In this document: piece by piece, positions 37,186-50,900 of the stretch | How positions within the stretch are numbered: position 1 is the first letter of the stretch | How the letters are laid out: each line of letters begins with the position of its first letter | From: Anseranas semipalmata | Lineage: Eukaryota; Chordata; Aves; Anseriformes; Anseranatidae | Direction: 5' to 3' | NCBI GenBank assembly: GCA_013399115.1 | Contig: VXAA01004054.1 | Coordinates: 152,157 to 216,156, forward strand | DNA: 64,000 nt | Translations under genes and position numbers: made by a program | Notes under the pieces: model-generated | Databases searched by the model: none | What the model saw: only the letters and a program-made list of their open reading frames with translations | What the model was told of the DNA's origin: nothing

Positions 37186-38121
37186 CTGAAAGGAAACCAA
37201 TGAGCAACAAAATGAAATATTATTCCAACTTACTACTTTTTTTCTGTTTTTTTCAAGAGTGCTAAGGGGTACAAGCATTAATCTCTCAAAGGAACAGGAG
37301 ACATTTAAAAGCACGTTAAAACAAGAGTTAACCAAAAAATAAGGTAACAGGCAAACTAAAACTGTGTCCCGTCTTTGCTGAAGGAGCTACACATCCTTTA
37401 GATGCTTATACATCTCCCCAAGTCAGTTAGGCAAGACTAGTATCTGCATGTTTTTAGAAAGAAAACTTGTCCCCTCAAATATATTTCAAGTGTATTGTAT
37501 AGCAAACTATTTGAAAAAGGATATCTTTGTGCTGTACATCAAGCCTTGGCAGGTATCATTTGTCAGAAGATGATAATGATCGTTCTTGGACAGCTGATAT
37601 GTCACAAATAAGGTACTTTTTTCCCTTTTCCCTTTCCTTCCTTCTATTTATTTATTTATTAAAAATCAATGAGCAAGTTGAATTCAATGCAGCATATCAG
37701 GTTTCAGGAACCAACTCCAGATACTGCAATCTGAAGTCACAGGCAAATAATAATGGCTCAAATGAGACTGTGGAGCCATAAAGAAGGTATACAGGGGTCT
37801 TCTGTAGCAAAAATCTGTATCTTCCACGAAGGACCTAAACTGGTCACCTTCAGTTTCAGAAGATGATAAACTTTAAGAGCTTTTGTGGATTGTCAAAGTA
37901 CTATAACTAGCCTGTTCAATTTAGCATGCAAGAATATGGTGCCTTTTTCTACCTATACAAGATTTTGGAAGTTTGCTAATCATGTGTCACAAGGAAATGT
38001 ATTCAATGCAGTTCTTATTCTCCTAGTGATTTACTGCACTAAAAATCGGATGAATAAGTAAAGTACGATTAGTCTGTTTTGCCACTGTGATATGCTCAAA
38101 TCCACTATTCATGATGTTCAT

Positions 38122-38138
38122 TTTCTTTCTTTCTTTCT
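38122..38138. repeat. (TTTC)n microsatellite
   Basis: Four TTTC units. Confidence 0.85.
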
Positions 38139-41100
38139 CCTGTGCTAAAGAGAACAGAGGATTGATAATACATTAGATGATTGATTCAATGAGGTACCCG
38201 CATTTGTTCCAAAGATTTGTATTTCAGTTGTTACTGATGTCAACCATTTCTGTTCTTTTCTTCGCTTATTAGAAATCCTCTCCTAAAAATATGGTAACCA
38301 AATGCTCAGGGGTTTTTAAGTCATATCTTGGATGCACAAAACATGTATGAATTCAATTTAAAATCCTAACTATCATTTGTAGAGTAATATTGCTGCAAAT
38401 AACATAGAAAATACAATGTTGTGATGTTTATCTCAACTTGCTTGCTTCTTGGTTGTTGTTGTTTTAATTGTAGAATGCTTAAAAATATTTACTGCATAAA
38501 TTCTTATCAATCGTGTAATGAAACTTCAACTATACAATAGAAAGAACAGTTTAAGAATATTCTGGGGAAAAGAACAACAAAACTCCAAAATACAGCTTTC
38601 CATCTTGCCCAATTCTTGTAGTTTCAAGCAGCAGCTATGAAGACAGGTGTTTCAATAGCTGAGGCTCAACTGAGTTTTGAAATTAAAGCTGTCACTCCAG
38701 TGTTTTCTAACAAATGAAATACATAGCTCCTCTTCTCCATGGCTACTATACTTTATGATGGACGTGAGAGTTCATCAGCAAATTAGCTTATGGCTCAAGC
38801 TGAGTTATGAGGATTTGGGCAAAGCAAATTGGGACATTCTTTACCACGTGATTTTAAACAAATGCTGCAGAGTGTACAAACTCCCTGAAGGAAAACTTAA
38901 AAAATTCTTGTATTCTGGCCCTGTTCAAAGATTTCAAAAGAGACGCATGGTAACTGGCTACCATTTCCTCTGAAAATTGAAAGCTGCTTCAGTAGAAACT
39001 TGTAAGTATAGCTGTTGTGAGTTAGTTTATGTGCAGCTATTGCATTTCAAATTCACTGCCCTCTGCTATTATTATGGCTGTTATAAAAGGATATGTTCCA
39101 AAAATAATGTCACCAGAAATGATGCTAACACACTCGGGGCAGGGGAAGGCAGTCCCTTCTGTATCACGTTTTACTGAGGACACAGAAAGCAACTTGAAGA
39201 CATGCAAATACTTCAGTGTTCTGTTTTATATGCCCAAGTCAGTGTAGTTCAAAACCAGCAAAAACTAAACAGAAAATTAGATTTGTACCTTCACTGTAAG
39301 ACTGAACTCCTCAACGTACAGACAAAAATTCCATGTTTTTAACATTTACATTTAAAAGCACTGCCAGTTTACCTTTCTACAAATTTCCCAATGACATATT
39401 TACTGGTTACAATGTGCCTAAAAAAACTACAGATAGTCATTTTCAATTTGCTATTTTCCTTTTGTTTACTCCTGATTTAAACAAAGCCATTAAAAATAAA
39501 CTCACTCTAGGTGTTACAGTGGTGCCCCTGGATGTGAGCCCTGGATGCAACCCAGCAGGTTGGCAATTAAGAACAACAGCAAGTTGTCACGGAAGGCCAA
39601 CTTGATATGACACATCCACTCTGATGAAAAAGCTGATGTGTTAAGATTATTCATCTTACTGAAATACTGTGCATAAATCCAAAAATGTCTTTGTCATTTT
39701 TTCTCTACAGTAACTACAGACTGCAGTACTTTTGAGTAATCATATCTCCTGAGTGCTTCAAGAGGCACAACTGGGAGCAGAATTAGCTGAAAAATATACC
39801 TTCTCTGAATCAAATGCTTCTGCACAGCTTTTGCTCTCATCCAAATTAAAATCGGTTCCATGAGAAAAGGTAGCTGAAGTTCTACCTAAATTTTTACAAG
39901 CAGAAGCAACAAGAACCTCTGTTGAGTCTCTTGTGTGCTCTGCCAGTGTTCCTGGTCACACTGCGAGGATGGGTCTCCTCTGCCAGGAAGCACTACATCC
40001 CTTTTCAAAACATTCTCTCTAAGTATTTTGCTTGTAGCCACCACAAAGACAGAAATGAGTAACAGAGAGTACGGAATCCTGGCTGGGAAATTTAAAATTT
40101 CGAAAAGTCTAAGCCTCACCTGAACAAACATTACCTTTTTCTAGAATAGCATTTTTCTCTTCCCTTTCCCTTTGACTAACAACAGAAATAAGGAAAATTC
40201 AGAAAGACACTCTTGCGTCAAAAAAAAAACATCCATCATGAGTAAATCTAAACTTGCCTCAAAAACATCATAAAACATTTCAGCTTTACCTTCAGAGGAT
40301 GACTGTAGCTCTTTGTACCTCATTGACTATGCAAACCGATAAAAGCAAGCCAACATTCAGCTGAGAGTCAAAAGCTGTTTGATTTAGTCCTTTCAAGTTC
40401 TGTGGAACAAATTGTCTCATTCAGGAGACCAGAATTTAGTCAAAGCTATTTTCTTTTCCAATTAACAGGACTGAAGAAGAGTCATTATGTGCAGAGTTGT
40501 CCTAGACTAACTAACCTCAGAGAAGATCAGCACCAGCTGATAAATAAAGAGGGGAAATACTTGAGATATATATTAAAAAAGAAAACAACAACAACAAAGC
40601 ATACTAAAGTAAGTTAAGAGTATTTTGTAATAAATGGTTTTCACTTGTTTGCTTTTGGTATAGTTTTGTATTTACCCCAGAGTACAGAACAGTTCAGGAG
40701 AACAGCCTCTGGAGAATCACATTATTAAGCTCACTACTATGTGAGTAGAAGAAATTATGTCAGAAAGAAGTAACCGCAAAGGCATCTCCATAAAATTTTT
40801 AACAGCAGTCCTTACTTAAAGTATGGATTAAAAGCAGGTATTTTATCAGTCTAACTCATGCTTTCCTACCCTCTGACCTCAAATTCATGAACAATTCTTA
40901 TTCTGTATCATAACTGTATTTAAGATGACCACTTCTCTCAGTGACATATATTAATGGAGGAGGTTATCTTTTCGCCCAAGATAGCAAAAGATGTCTTTAA
41001 TTCCTTTTCAAAGTTCAATTTAAAATTTTAATTTCTAAACAGTCCAGATGATGCAGTCTACTGCATTTTAAAATCATGTTTTACCAGTCTCATTAACACT

Positions 41101-41351
41101 CTGCATATTAGGTCATGATTAGCTCACCTGGCTTAATTCTCTGCTGTTTTACACTGACATTTATCAGGATCAAGTCAACTCCATAATTCTACCAGGACTG
41201 AAAGTGTAACATTCATGTGAGATCTGCCTAGCCTACTAAGCCTTTTCTAGAGCTATCAGGAAGCATAACACCAGGTACTGAGCAACAAAAAAAACTCAAA
41301 GGTTTTGGGCCAAATGGAGTTTTGTTTCTCTTCACTTACCATTCTTTTTCC

Positions 41352-41379
41352 TTTTTATTTATTTTTATTTTTATTTTTT
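41352..41379. repeat. (TTTTTA)n low-complexity repeat
   Basis: Imperfect TTTTTA/TTTA units in a T-rich tract. Confidence 0.8.
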
Positions 41380-43489
41380 GTTCCAGACCATTTTAGAGAC
41401 ATACAGCATCTACCTAAAATGAGTTTGGAGTTACAAAGGCCAAGATTATTTTCAGCTAAGGACCTGAAGGCACTTCCATAGTAGACTGGTTATGTTACAT
41501 TTATAAAACAAACAAACAAAAAAAGTAAACAAAATTTCAGTATGAAACATGTAAAGGTTCAACTAGGTTACCAAAAAAAAGCAGAAGTTTTGAGACAGAC
41601 ACCAGCTATGGCATTTATCCAAACTGGATACAGGAAGAATGTTGACTGAGCAGTTTTATGAACTCCCAAGATGCCGGGCTGCATAGCAGGGAAAAAATAA
41701 CAAAACAAATTCTAGCACATCTGTCATAATATACCAATGAAATTCTAGTCACCAGTACCATAAAACAGTGATCAACTCTAACTACAGATACAGATTATAA
41801 AATAAACAGAAGCTATTTAAACTCTGAAGTTCTCATGAGAAGTAAGAACAACTGTGCCTTTTGCCTTCAAGAAAACCATCTACTTGACATAGTTTAATTC
41901 AACAAGCAGTGTTATTTTCAACTATTCAACACTATTGAACATCATGTTAAATTTAAAATATCTGAAGACTTCGTTCTTTATTCACTTTAAGAATTCAGTG
42001 TGAAGTGGTAAATATGCCTTTTTATATAGTTACAAAAGAAAAAAATAACACGTCACACCGCAGCAGTTAGTTTATAATAAAAAACTGCACTGCCTCCTTA
42101 AATAAGTTGCTCTGGCATATCTGTTCAGTTCTATCATTAATTCAAAGTTACAGTTTCCTAGTACTATTGACTTTTTTTGTGATGTAGCTCCTTTAGCTCA
42201 TAATTGTCTGCAATTAACCTTTTTTAAACAGATGTTAACATCAGAGACATGAACATTTAAAGGCAGTATCTATGGTACCCTTTGCTTCCTTCAGTTACAG
42301 CACAAAAAACAATCCCACACAGACGAGCTGTACGTGTCCCAGCCGTATCACTGAAGGGCACAGAGCGGGTTCCCCATGCTTTTTTTCCACTACTCAAAAT
42401 AAATTACAAAAAACGGTGCCTTTTGCCCAGGACTAATAGACACACTTAAGCTACTTCCAGGTAGAAAAACACAGTGGAGATGACAGGATTCCGACTTAAC
42501 ATGAAAAAAAATTAATTAAAGTCAGCCTTGACTTTCGTAAGCATCTTGTAGTTGGGAATACAGGAGATAAAGTACTTCAGCATTACTTCAGGATAAATAT
42601 TAAAATCACATTTTAACAACAACAGAATTGATGCCCCCAAAACTAATTTTCTAACTATTGAGATGCACATTCAGCTTGCCCTCCCAACTGTCAGTTTTGA
42701 CTAGAAGGATGAGAGTTGTTCTGGTCAGAAAGGTGTTAAGTCTATTTAAATCTGTCAGAAGAATACTGTTGACTGCTGTGAAAATCAAAGTCTCTTTTTA
42801 ACTCCCAGAGACAGCCACAGCACAAGTAGATGTCATTTACATTTTGTCTCAAAGCAGCATACTCAGATGCCCTATCTGGCTGTACAGAGGTATGTTCTTG
42901 GGGAAAGGAGAAATGCCAGACTGCAAGATATATTCAGAGTTAACGTCTATTAAATCTATAAATACCTTCTTGGTATTACCTGCAAGGTCACCGCAAGTAA
43001 ATGTCACACCTGAAGCCAAAACTAAGTAGCAACAGAGTTAATGAATTTCAAACTGGTCATGAAAAGCATTGTGTTTTGGTTCATCTCGAACTGATCACAT
43101 GCAGGATTCTATAACCTATTATTATCAGGCCATAAAAAACAGCTCAAGCACAGTTCCTACCTCCTCTATAGGAGATTTGTGTGACCCCGCCAGAATTCTT
43201 TACGTACGTTATTACCAAGTGTGTGGACTACAGTCAGGAAGCTTTATGGTTAAAACTACTTGGTAATATTTGGAAACCTTGCAGAAGAACTTTTTTTTCC
43301 CCCTTACTTTATGAAAAAGCTTAGTGTTAAAGAGCATAAAAGTATTGTTTTATTTGCAAATGCTATGATTTAAAGAAAAAGATAAAACTGTGTGAAGATA
43401 TGAGGGCAATAATGCATTCATTTATGCTTGCCTGGTATGCAGTGTCACCTTGCAAATAATAAAAAATATCTGAAATAAATTGCAGAACA

Positions 43490-43720
43490 TATTACCCTCA
43501 GCTCAAACTGCTATGCAAAGCACACATCAGGGGAACATTTTCTGCAGGGGACAGCCAACGAGCTCTCATTATCATTAACAAAAATCATGCAGCTAACTCC
43601 CTGCTTTGAAACTTTTCCCTCAGTGACAGAGAAGAGTTAATGATAGCTACAACTGTTGCATTTTTCTTTTTAATTGCCAATATTTGAAACCGTTCTCCAG
43701 TTGTAATCAATACAGTACAA
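43490..43720. promoter_or_regulatory. Candidate conserved non-coding element (unverified)
   Basis: Dense in homeodomain-type ATTA cores and containing the octamer-like TATGCAAAG. It also has an exact 10-bp inverted pair: TATCATTAAC at 43570-43579 and GTTAATGATA at 43636-43645, the latter resembling an HNF1 half-site. Conservation cannot be seen from one sequence. Confidence 0.2.
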
Positions 43721-44056
43721 AATAAAAGAATGCTCCAAGATTTAAGAAATGCTCACTTGGTTATCATGGTGCTGAATACCCTCCTGTATTCAGGTACAAA
43801 CATGTACTTTGGAAAAAGAAACACTGTACACAGGACAAGGTACTCCTGGAGACTGCTGCTAAATACCTGTGGCATCCTTTTTATTACTTACAGACTCATG
43901 CCTTGCTCAAAATAAAGCATACATGAATGCAACATTGTCACCACCACCTCAGAGTTAATTAAAGCTGAAAATATTCAGCAGCTCTCAGGAGAAACTCAGC
44001 ATCTCACAGGCTCAAGCACCATGTCTTGCTGTTACCTGTTGGATATTTGGCAAAAG

Positions 44057-44087
44057 AAAAAAAAAAAAACAAAAGGCTGGGGGGGGG
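44057..44087. repeat. A13 and G9 homopolymers
   Basis: A13 at 44057-44069, a short CAAAAGGCT-type spacer, then G9 at 44079-44087. Confidence 0.9.
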
Positions 44088-45458
44088 AGCTAATGAGTTA
44101 CACAAGGCTGCATGTCTCAGGGTCAGCAGATTAGTTCAGTGGCAGAAAAAGCACCAGTGTTTCACCATGAGTTGCTCATGAGCAAACGGTTTTGAAAGCT
44201 GAGGAAGCACAACTATGCATCCAGAAGTGCCAAACTCCAGTTTTCTAGGACACGTGAGAAAAGCAGAGAGAAGATGGACAATATAACCAGGACTCTCTCC
44301 TACAGATGAGGGTATCTGACTGAGAAGATAGAGGCTGACTTTATACACCCAAAATTGTTTTCCCTCTTTTCATGAGAAAGAAATAGATGGCAGAATTTGC
44401 CCTAAAAATTAGGGAAAACCAGCTACTACATTAAAGAAAGGTAAACTGTTCATTATTAACATTTTAGACAGCATGTGAAGAATGAAAGGGATAGGATGGT
44501 ATCTAAGACCTGGTAAATTTACATCGAAAGTCACAAGCTACACAACCTGAGATTTAGATACCAGTCTCAAAAAGGCAGCACTGAAAGCCAGGGTCAGATC
44601 AGGGATTCTTCATGGAGTGCCAACAAAGTTGGATTTTGTTGCTGCAAGGTAAGAACAAGCTCCAAGACGGGATAAATAATTTCTCTTCATTCCCAGAAGA
44701 GCAAGAAATGGGCATGTTACATTTTTCCCTCTAACTAGGTATTTACTAATAATCCCTAGTGTGGCTTGAAAACTCATTATACAATTTTAAAAGTCAGTTT
44801 TGACAACTGCTATTTTAAACCTAAGTATCCTTTCACACTAGTAAGAATGCTTAAAAGTCAAGCACAAACAGTGCACAGTTATAAATGAAAGATGTTCACT
44901 GGGATTTCTTTGCTTACGTAATTTACTTACTCTCACCTGACTACCTTAAATACTTATTTTGAGTTTACCATCTGTTTATGTTCTTCCAAAAACGGGGAAG
45001 AAGACCTATGCAGGACAGGTTGAGTTGCTTTGCTTCTTCAAGGCTTGAAACTGCAAGTAAACTTGCAGCAGAAATCCTATAGAGCCCTTTCTATACAATG
45101 ACTCACTAGTGTAATGAGAAGAGATTCGTGCCCTTACTGAGCAACCCGTTCCAAGTGGGCACAAATGCTGACCCTTAAGGAAAAGCCTGTAGGTTTTGAA
45201 ACATCTTAATTATGCTTCTCCTGTTTTGGCCCGCATTTTACTTTTTGATTTCCATGTACGAATCATTTCATAGATTAATTTTTTGTTTCGTGGCCAGAAA
45301 AGAGACATCTTGACACTTATCTCTAAGGAGAAAGACCAGCCATAAAAGGTGAATTGCCACACAAAAAATTATTTAAGAACACCTACTCAAAAGACACGAA
45401 GTCTGAAGACAACGTAACTACTGATAGGCAAAGTTGACTCCCACAACCATTGAACAAA

Positions 45459-45489
45459 TGTGTGTGTGTGTGTGTCTGTCTGTCTGTCT
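45459..45489. repeat. (TG)n(TCTG)n compound microsatellite
   Basis: About eight to nine TG units run into four TCTG units. Confidence 0.95.
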
Positions 45490-45938
45490 TAAACATAACG
45501 ATACGACTTCTTCAGGTTTTGAGCCCTTACATGGATAAGCCAAATAACATTTTACAAAGAAACAACATTCTGAGGATCCTGAAAACACTTGGGCTACACA
45601 GAGGAACAAGAAATACTGCTTCATCTTTTTAGAGAGTGTGAAATCACACAGCAAGGAATGGAGAAAACACACATAACTGCACACAGCTGTTTGAAGTCCG
45701 CCATCTCTGTAGGGCTGAAATTTGGTAAGTCACTGGGAGGCAGAAGTTTTATTAAACCTTTTGCTGCTGACCTCTGCTGCAGCTTCTCTGGAGGTGGCAG
45801 AGAACCGTGATATTCCACTGGAGCATTAGCATTTCAAAAGGTAACTATACCTGCTGCCTCGCACAGCACAAAAGCATTAATTAGAGAGAGAGCAAAAGAT
45901 AAATGCGCATACAAAATGAGAGTTGGACCATAACTGAA

Positions 45939-45963
45939 GCTTAGTAACCTTTGCTTAGTAACC
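45939..45963. repeat. 14-bp-period duplication of GCTTAGTAACC
   Basis: GCTTAGTAACC occurs at 45939-45949 and 45953-45963, separated by TTT. Confidence 0.8.
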
Positions 45964-47190
45964 ATCTTCATTTTCATCAGATTAACACAAGGGAACCTTC
46001 TCCCATTTCTACACAATTTAGCTACATGATGGATGGCCCTTGTTCATTTTCTAGAACTTGTGATTTAGACAACAAAATATTGAAAAGTTCAGTAGAAATT
46101 CTTTTAAGGTTAGTACTAATTGCAAAGGTGAAAGGCTGGCCTCAAGAGGTCTGAAGGAACTGGTGGAGAAGTGTTTAATATATCCCTGACCTTGTCTTCT
46201 GTGGGCTGGAGCATCACAACTGGGTAAGGCCTCTGCAGCTGGTAGAGTAAACCCAGACACTTTAACCCTTTTCTTACCCTCCTCACAGTGCCACCAACTC
46301 TACAGAGTTAAAGTACCAGAATGGATATTTTAGTTAGCAAAGTCAGCAGGTTTACAGTTTTGAATACAGACAAGCAGTTCTCTCTCTCCAGTAAGATTAC
46401 AACTATTCCAAATAATCATTTTGGTGAGCGTAGCTGTAATTTAAATGACTCCGATAAAACTCTAATTAAATTAGAATAAAAAAGAATAAAAACCTTTTAT
46501 AGTTGCCTGACATATGGATGAAATTACGAAACAAAATAAAGCTGCAACTCTCCTTCACAAATAAATCTACCTTTTGATCACAACCCAATATGCTTGGTTA
46601 GAATACTTTTTTGTATCAAGGTTTTATTTGTTCCATTTTTTTTAAAGGAATAAAGACTAAGGGATTGACAAAATGTGTTCATCTAATGAAATGTCAGTTA
46701 TCTCTTGCTGTTTTCTTCTGTAAAATGTTTAAACCTTTAAAATAAATAGCTAAGTTCATACCTATGCTCTGCACCTTAGCAGATGCAAAAGGCTGTCCAG
46801 TTCACAGTGACTTTCTGGACCTAAATTTTTATTTCTTTCTGCTGTTCCTTAGTGAACAAACCTACATGTAACAAAACCTAATAAACTCAACCTGTAGTAG
46901 TGCCACCCTGATCACTATGCTGGCTGTCTGCTTTCCTAATGACTGTGACTACCGAGTGTAAAAAACCATCCTAATCTTGCTGTTAATGTCTTCCTTTTGC
47001 TTTGTTGCAGTCAGATTGCTTCTCCTTGCAGTCAGGAAAGTTTCCAAATGCTCCCCAAAGAAAAGGAGTTTTTACAAGCTAGCCATCAACACCAAAAGGA
47101 TGCTAACTGCAATTCCCTGATCCGAAAACATGAGAGAGCAATTACACAGCCATGGAATCCAGTGCAAGGGTGGGAAAAATTCCTTACAAG

Positions 47191-47206
47191 AAAAAAAAAA
47201 AAAAAA
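47191..47206. repeat. Poly(A) tract, A16
   Basis: Uninterrupted run of 16 A. Confidence 0.9.
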
Positions 47207-47806
47207 TTAGCACTGGTCAAAGCATCATGCCAGACCCTGAAGTCCTTCTCATTTGGAAGTGCTCCCTTTCCACACCAAAAGCACAAGCTGTCATACACAC
47301 TCAGAAGGTATAATCTTTTCTTGTCCTCAGCTACTGACTAATGCTGGAGTAACTCCCCAACAGTTAATAGAGATGAGCTAAGCGCCAGTAGATGAGGATC
47401 TAGTTTATATTAATTATTTCATAATTTAGCCCCCAGCTGTTACATATGAAAACTAGGAAGCAAGCTGTCTCTTTTCAGACATATCTCATACCTGCATACC
47501 TACCTAGGCCCTGTTGTGCTCATTTGACCTACTGATAGTTTACCTGCAGCTTATTAGACTAATTTTACCAAAGAAATGCTGATCCTAAGCACAACATACA
47601 ATGGGTATCGTAACAATCACAGGAGCCTGCCCTGATTTTTACATCTGGTACAGACTTAGTGATCCTAACTACTGAGGAAGAACAGCTAATACAATAGGGC
47701 AGCAAATTTCTGCAAGAAGTTATGTTTACAAATAACACTTCCTTCGGGCCATATTAGAAGTCACCCATCACTGCAGAGACTTCACTAACAAGCAGCAAGA
47801 ATCTGC

Positions 47807-47911
47807 AAAAAAAAAAAAAAGAAAAAGAAAAAAAAAAGAAAGAAAAAAGAGAAAGAGAAAGAGAAAGAGAAAGAGAAAGAGAAAGAGAAAGAAAAAAAGA
47901 GAAGAGAGAAG
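47807..47911. repeat. 105-base pure-purine tract, (GAGAAA)n core
   Basis: Every base from 47807 to 47911 is A or G. It starts with A14 and irregular GAAA units, continues as about seven GAGAAA units at 47848-47891, and ends in GAGAGAAG. On the TPK1 sense strand it is a long pyrimidine tract. Mirror-repeat polypurine DNA of this size can form triplexes. Confidence 0.95.
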
Positions 47912-50900
47912 TGCAAGCATGACCAAAAGAAATCAAAAGGACAGCATGAAGGGCCTCCAAGGCTACACTGACACTGTGGTCAAGTGAAGCATGTATAGAT
48001 CTGAATTAGCTTTAATATAGGTTAGAAACTGGTGGTAGAGTAGTTACAATGGTAGTGGTTGCTGTGCTGCTGTGGCTGTTTCCCAGAAAATACCAACCTC
48101 AGATATAATGTTCTTAACTATGGTCAAGGAACAAACATCCCCACCATCACCTCCCCCAGTCCATTAGTCATGCTGGGGTGCCATATCAGTGCAGAAAAGT
48201 ACATATGTACTGCTATTACTATGAAGTCCTAATGTCCATACTGTGGCCAGGACCCATCCACCAAACTCCAACTGTACATGGCTTAGAAAGGGGAGAACTG
48301 GCTGTCATCATTAATGCTTCATCAAAAGCAAGGAAATTTTGTTGTGGAGGGCTGGTTTCAAGAGAACCTGAGACAGCCCTCTGGTGCGTATCTGCAGTGT
48401 TTACTTTACTGTCACTTCCCACTGTCGAATTTAGGGCACATATGATAGTGTTTAGATAACTAAACACCTGACAGATAACAAAGCCAGTCAGGTAAATGTA
48501 GAGATTTAATGCTCATTCATAAATGGCAATCACAGAAAAATTTGCACGCACTGTCTGTTCCCAATTCTCCCCTTCCCCAATCCTCCTCCTTTCCCCCTTT
48601 TTTGTCTGTGTGGGTTAAAAACACTCTCAGACAGAAAATACCACTTTCTGGATAAAAAATATGTCATCCAAAAAGCCCCCATCTTGGGGTCTCTACAAGT
48701 AATTTTCTATGAAATAGAGTAGCTGAAAAAACTTTTAATGTGACTCTGATGCTGTTGATGCCCTGTTTATTATACGAAAACTTTAACAATATCCTCCACA
48801 TCAACTTCACTATTATGATTTAAAAAAATACTTATAAAACCCATAACTGCTATCTTACTAAGTTATATTATCATCATTACCACTTCCATTTAATCTTTTA
48901 TTAAATATCCAAACACTAATTAACTTTTCTTACAGCATCAGAAATAGATCTTAAGGACACAGATCATGCCCATAAATAATACAAATGCAATGATGAGCTC
49001 TCAGAAAAAGCTATCCTCTTTGTACATAGTGCTAGCATTTGTTCCTTGGGAAAGACGAGCAGATGTCTGATCGGGTGCTGCTCCCCATTTCTGTCTGCAA
49101 TCATTTGCACTATGACAAGGGAGTGGGAAACTCTGACGTGAAGCAGCATTATGTATCTGCTTTGTAAATGACTGGACATAGATGAGTTGAGAATCAGACA
49201 CTCCGCATCAGTGTGTACTGAGATGCCTTGAGAGCAGCCCAAAGACCACCACAGCTGACAGGCTGTAATGTAACTGTCTTTAGAGATGTAATCTAATAAT
49301 AATAAGAGGTAGGTTCAGGATGACAGTGTGGACCACTCCTTCAGTATAAAACTCACTACCAGGTATTTTTTTCCACATGTTTTAACACCAGCAGATCACT
49401 AATTCACAGGTTTATAAGTTTTCGAAAAATGTATAAAGTTGGGAGGAATAGTCCAATCTGCCTGATAATGAGGAAGAGACCCATATTTAACTGGAATGAC
49501 AGAAAAACTCTCACTGAAGTTACTTTTTCAGTTGTCCTCTAAGAAAAACTGTAAGTCCTCCTAAAGATTAATGGAGAATTAAATTTCATTGTAAGCAAAA
49601 CCACCAGCTAAATCCTCGGTTGCTAAATACCTATGTAAACTCAGACGCCAAACAAGTTGGCACCAGACAGTTATGGCCAGTCAGCTAGTAATAAACAGGA
49701 ATTTGTAATTACACGCTGATAAAAATGCACAGAGATTTTTGGACCACTCCCACCTCCAAGTGCAGCTCTGTGAGCTCAGGAGGTGAGGCATACCTGCTCT
49801 TTCTTTAAGGTAGCAATGGCTGGTGTGGTTTGCACTGCAGCAGTTTTTGGGGATCCCATCACTACTATTTTTGGCAATGTGGCTACCTAAGTTTCTAAAA
49901 CACCACCTCCCTTAACGAGGTCCACAATGGAGAGACAGTTAGTGAACACAAACTCCTCTCAGAGCAAGAAAGGTCACATTGCAGCAGCAATGAGCCAACG
50001 TACCTTTTTTGGAGGTCGGGCTGATTAATCAAACAGTTATTTCTTTTCAGCTGTTCTCCTGACTGATGCTGGTACATGGAAGGGTTGAAGTAATGTCAGA
50101 AGATTCTGAAGTTTTATAAAATTTTACAAAATCCAGGTTCTGAGATTCACATTTATTCTTTATCGAGCCTGAGTATGATCAGGTATGAGCAGTTTTACCC
50201 ATCCCTTTCCCTCACAGGTTGGGCAAAACAGTTTACAAATGCAGCTTTCAGATGCTGATGTACAATGAAAGAAAAAAAAATAAAATAATGAGAATTAATT
50301 TTAGAACACAGAAGAAAGAAATTAAAACTACAACCTACAGGTAAACTATGCTGTTCTCTTCTACATTACTATAATATGTTCAGTCACTAAAATCATTCAC
50401 TTCACAGATAACAGAGTATGAACATCAGAATCAGCTGATTTACAATGATGGTTGGAAAAAAAACCCACATTTGGACTGACAACCGATCTGTGGACCTGTG
50501 CCAAGATCCTGCCTAATATACTCGAACATGCTGAAATATTAAACCGCAGAAGCACAAGAATGAAAAGAAATTTTGATGAGCTCTTAAACAGGGTCATGAA
50601 CATGACTGTATTTCTGCTGGTGCTACTGAAAGAAGTGAAAACTTGCAGCAGCCTTTCCACTGTAAACGCAGCAAGGAAAGCACATTCTACTCTGACTAAA
50701 AATGAAATTCTGCAGAACCGTGAAGGCATCAACCTCCTGATGAAAGTCCTCTTAAGTATATCAGGAATGCTATCAGCCTTCTCAGAACCACTCCTGGGGT
50801 GTATTCAGATCACATATATGCATGGCAGTGCTGACCACTTAATCCCCCTTCTGTCATATGCAAGTTAGAGAACAAAAATTACACTAACACCCAAGGGTAT

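Noticed and set aside
39886..40131. Minus-strand frame of 81 codons with a hydrophobic stretch, considered as a TPK1 or nested-gene exon
   Set aside because: It does not match TPK1, which is continuous between the found exons, and there is no convincing acceptor and donor pair.
47754..47960. Ser-Leu repeat peptide on the minus strand
   Set aside because: It is the translation of the (GAGAAA)n purine tract, not a protein.
50452..50868. Plus-strand open frame of 138 codons, the longest outside CR1
   Set aside because: It begins at TTG; the first in-frame ATG is at 50560. The opposite strand is also open over most of it, no domain is recognisable and no splice context or codon signal supports it.
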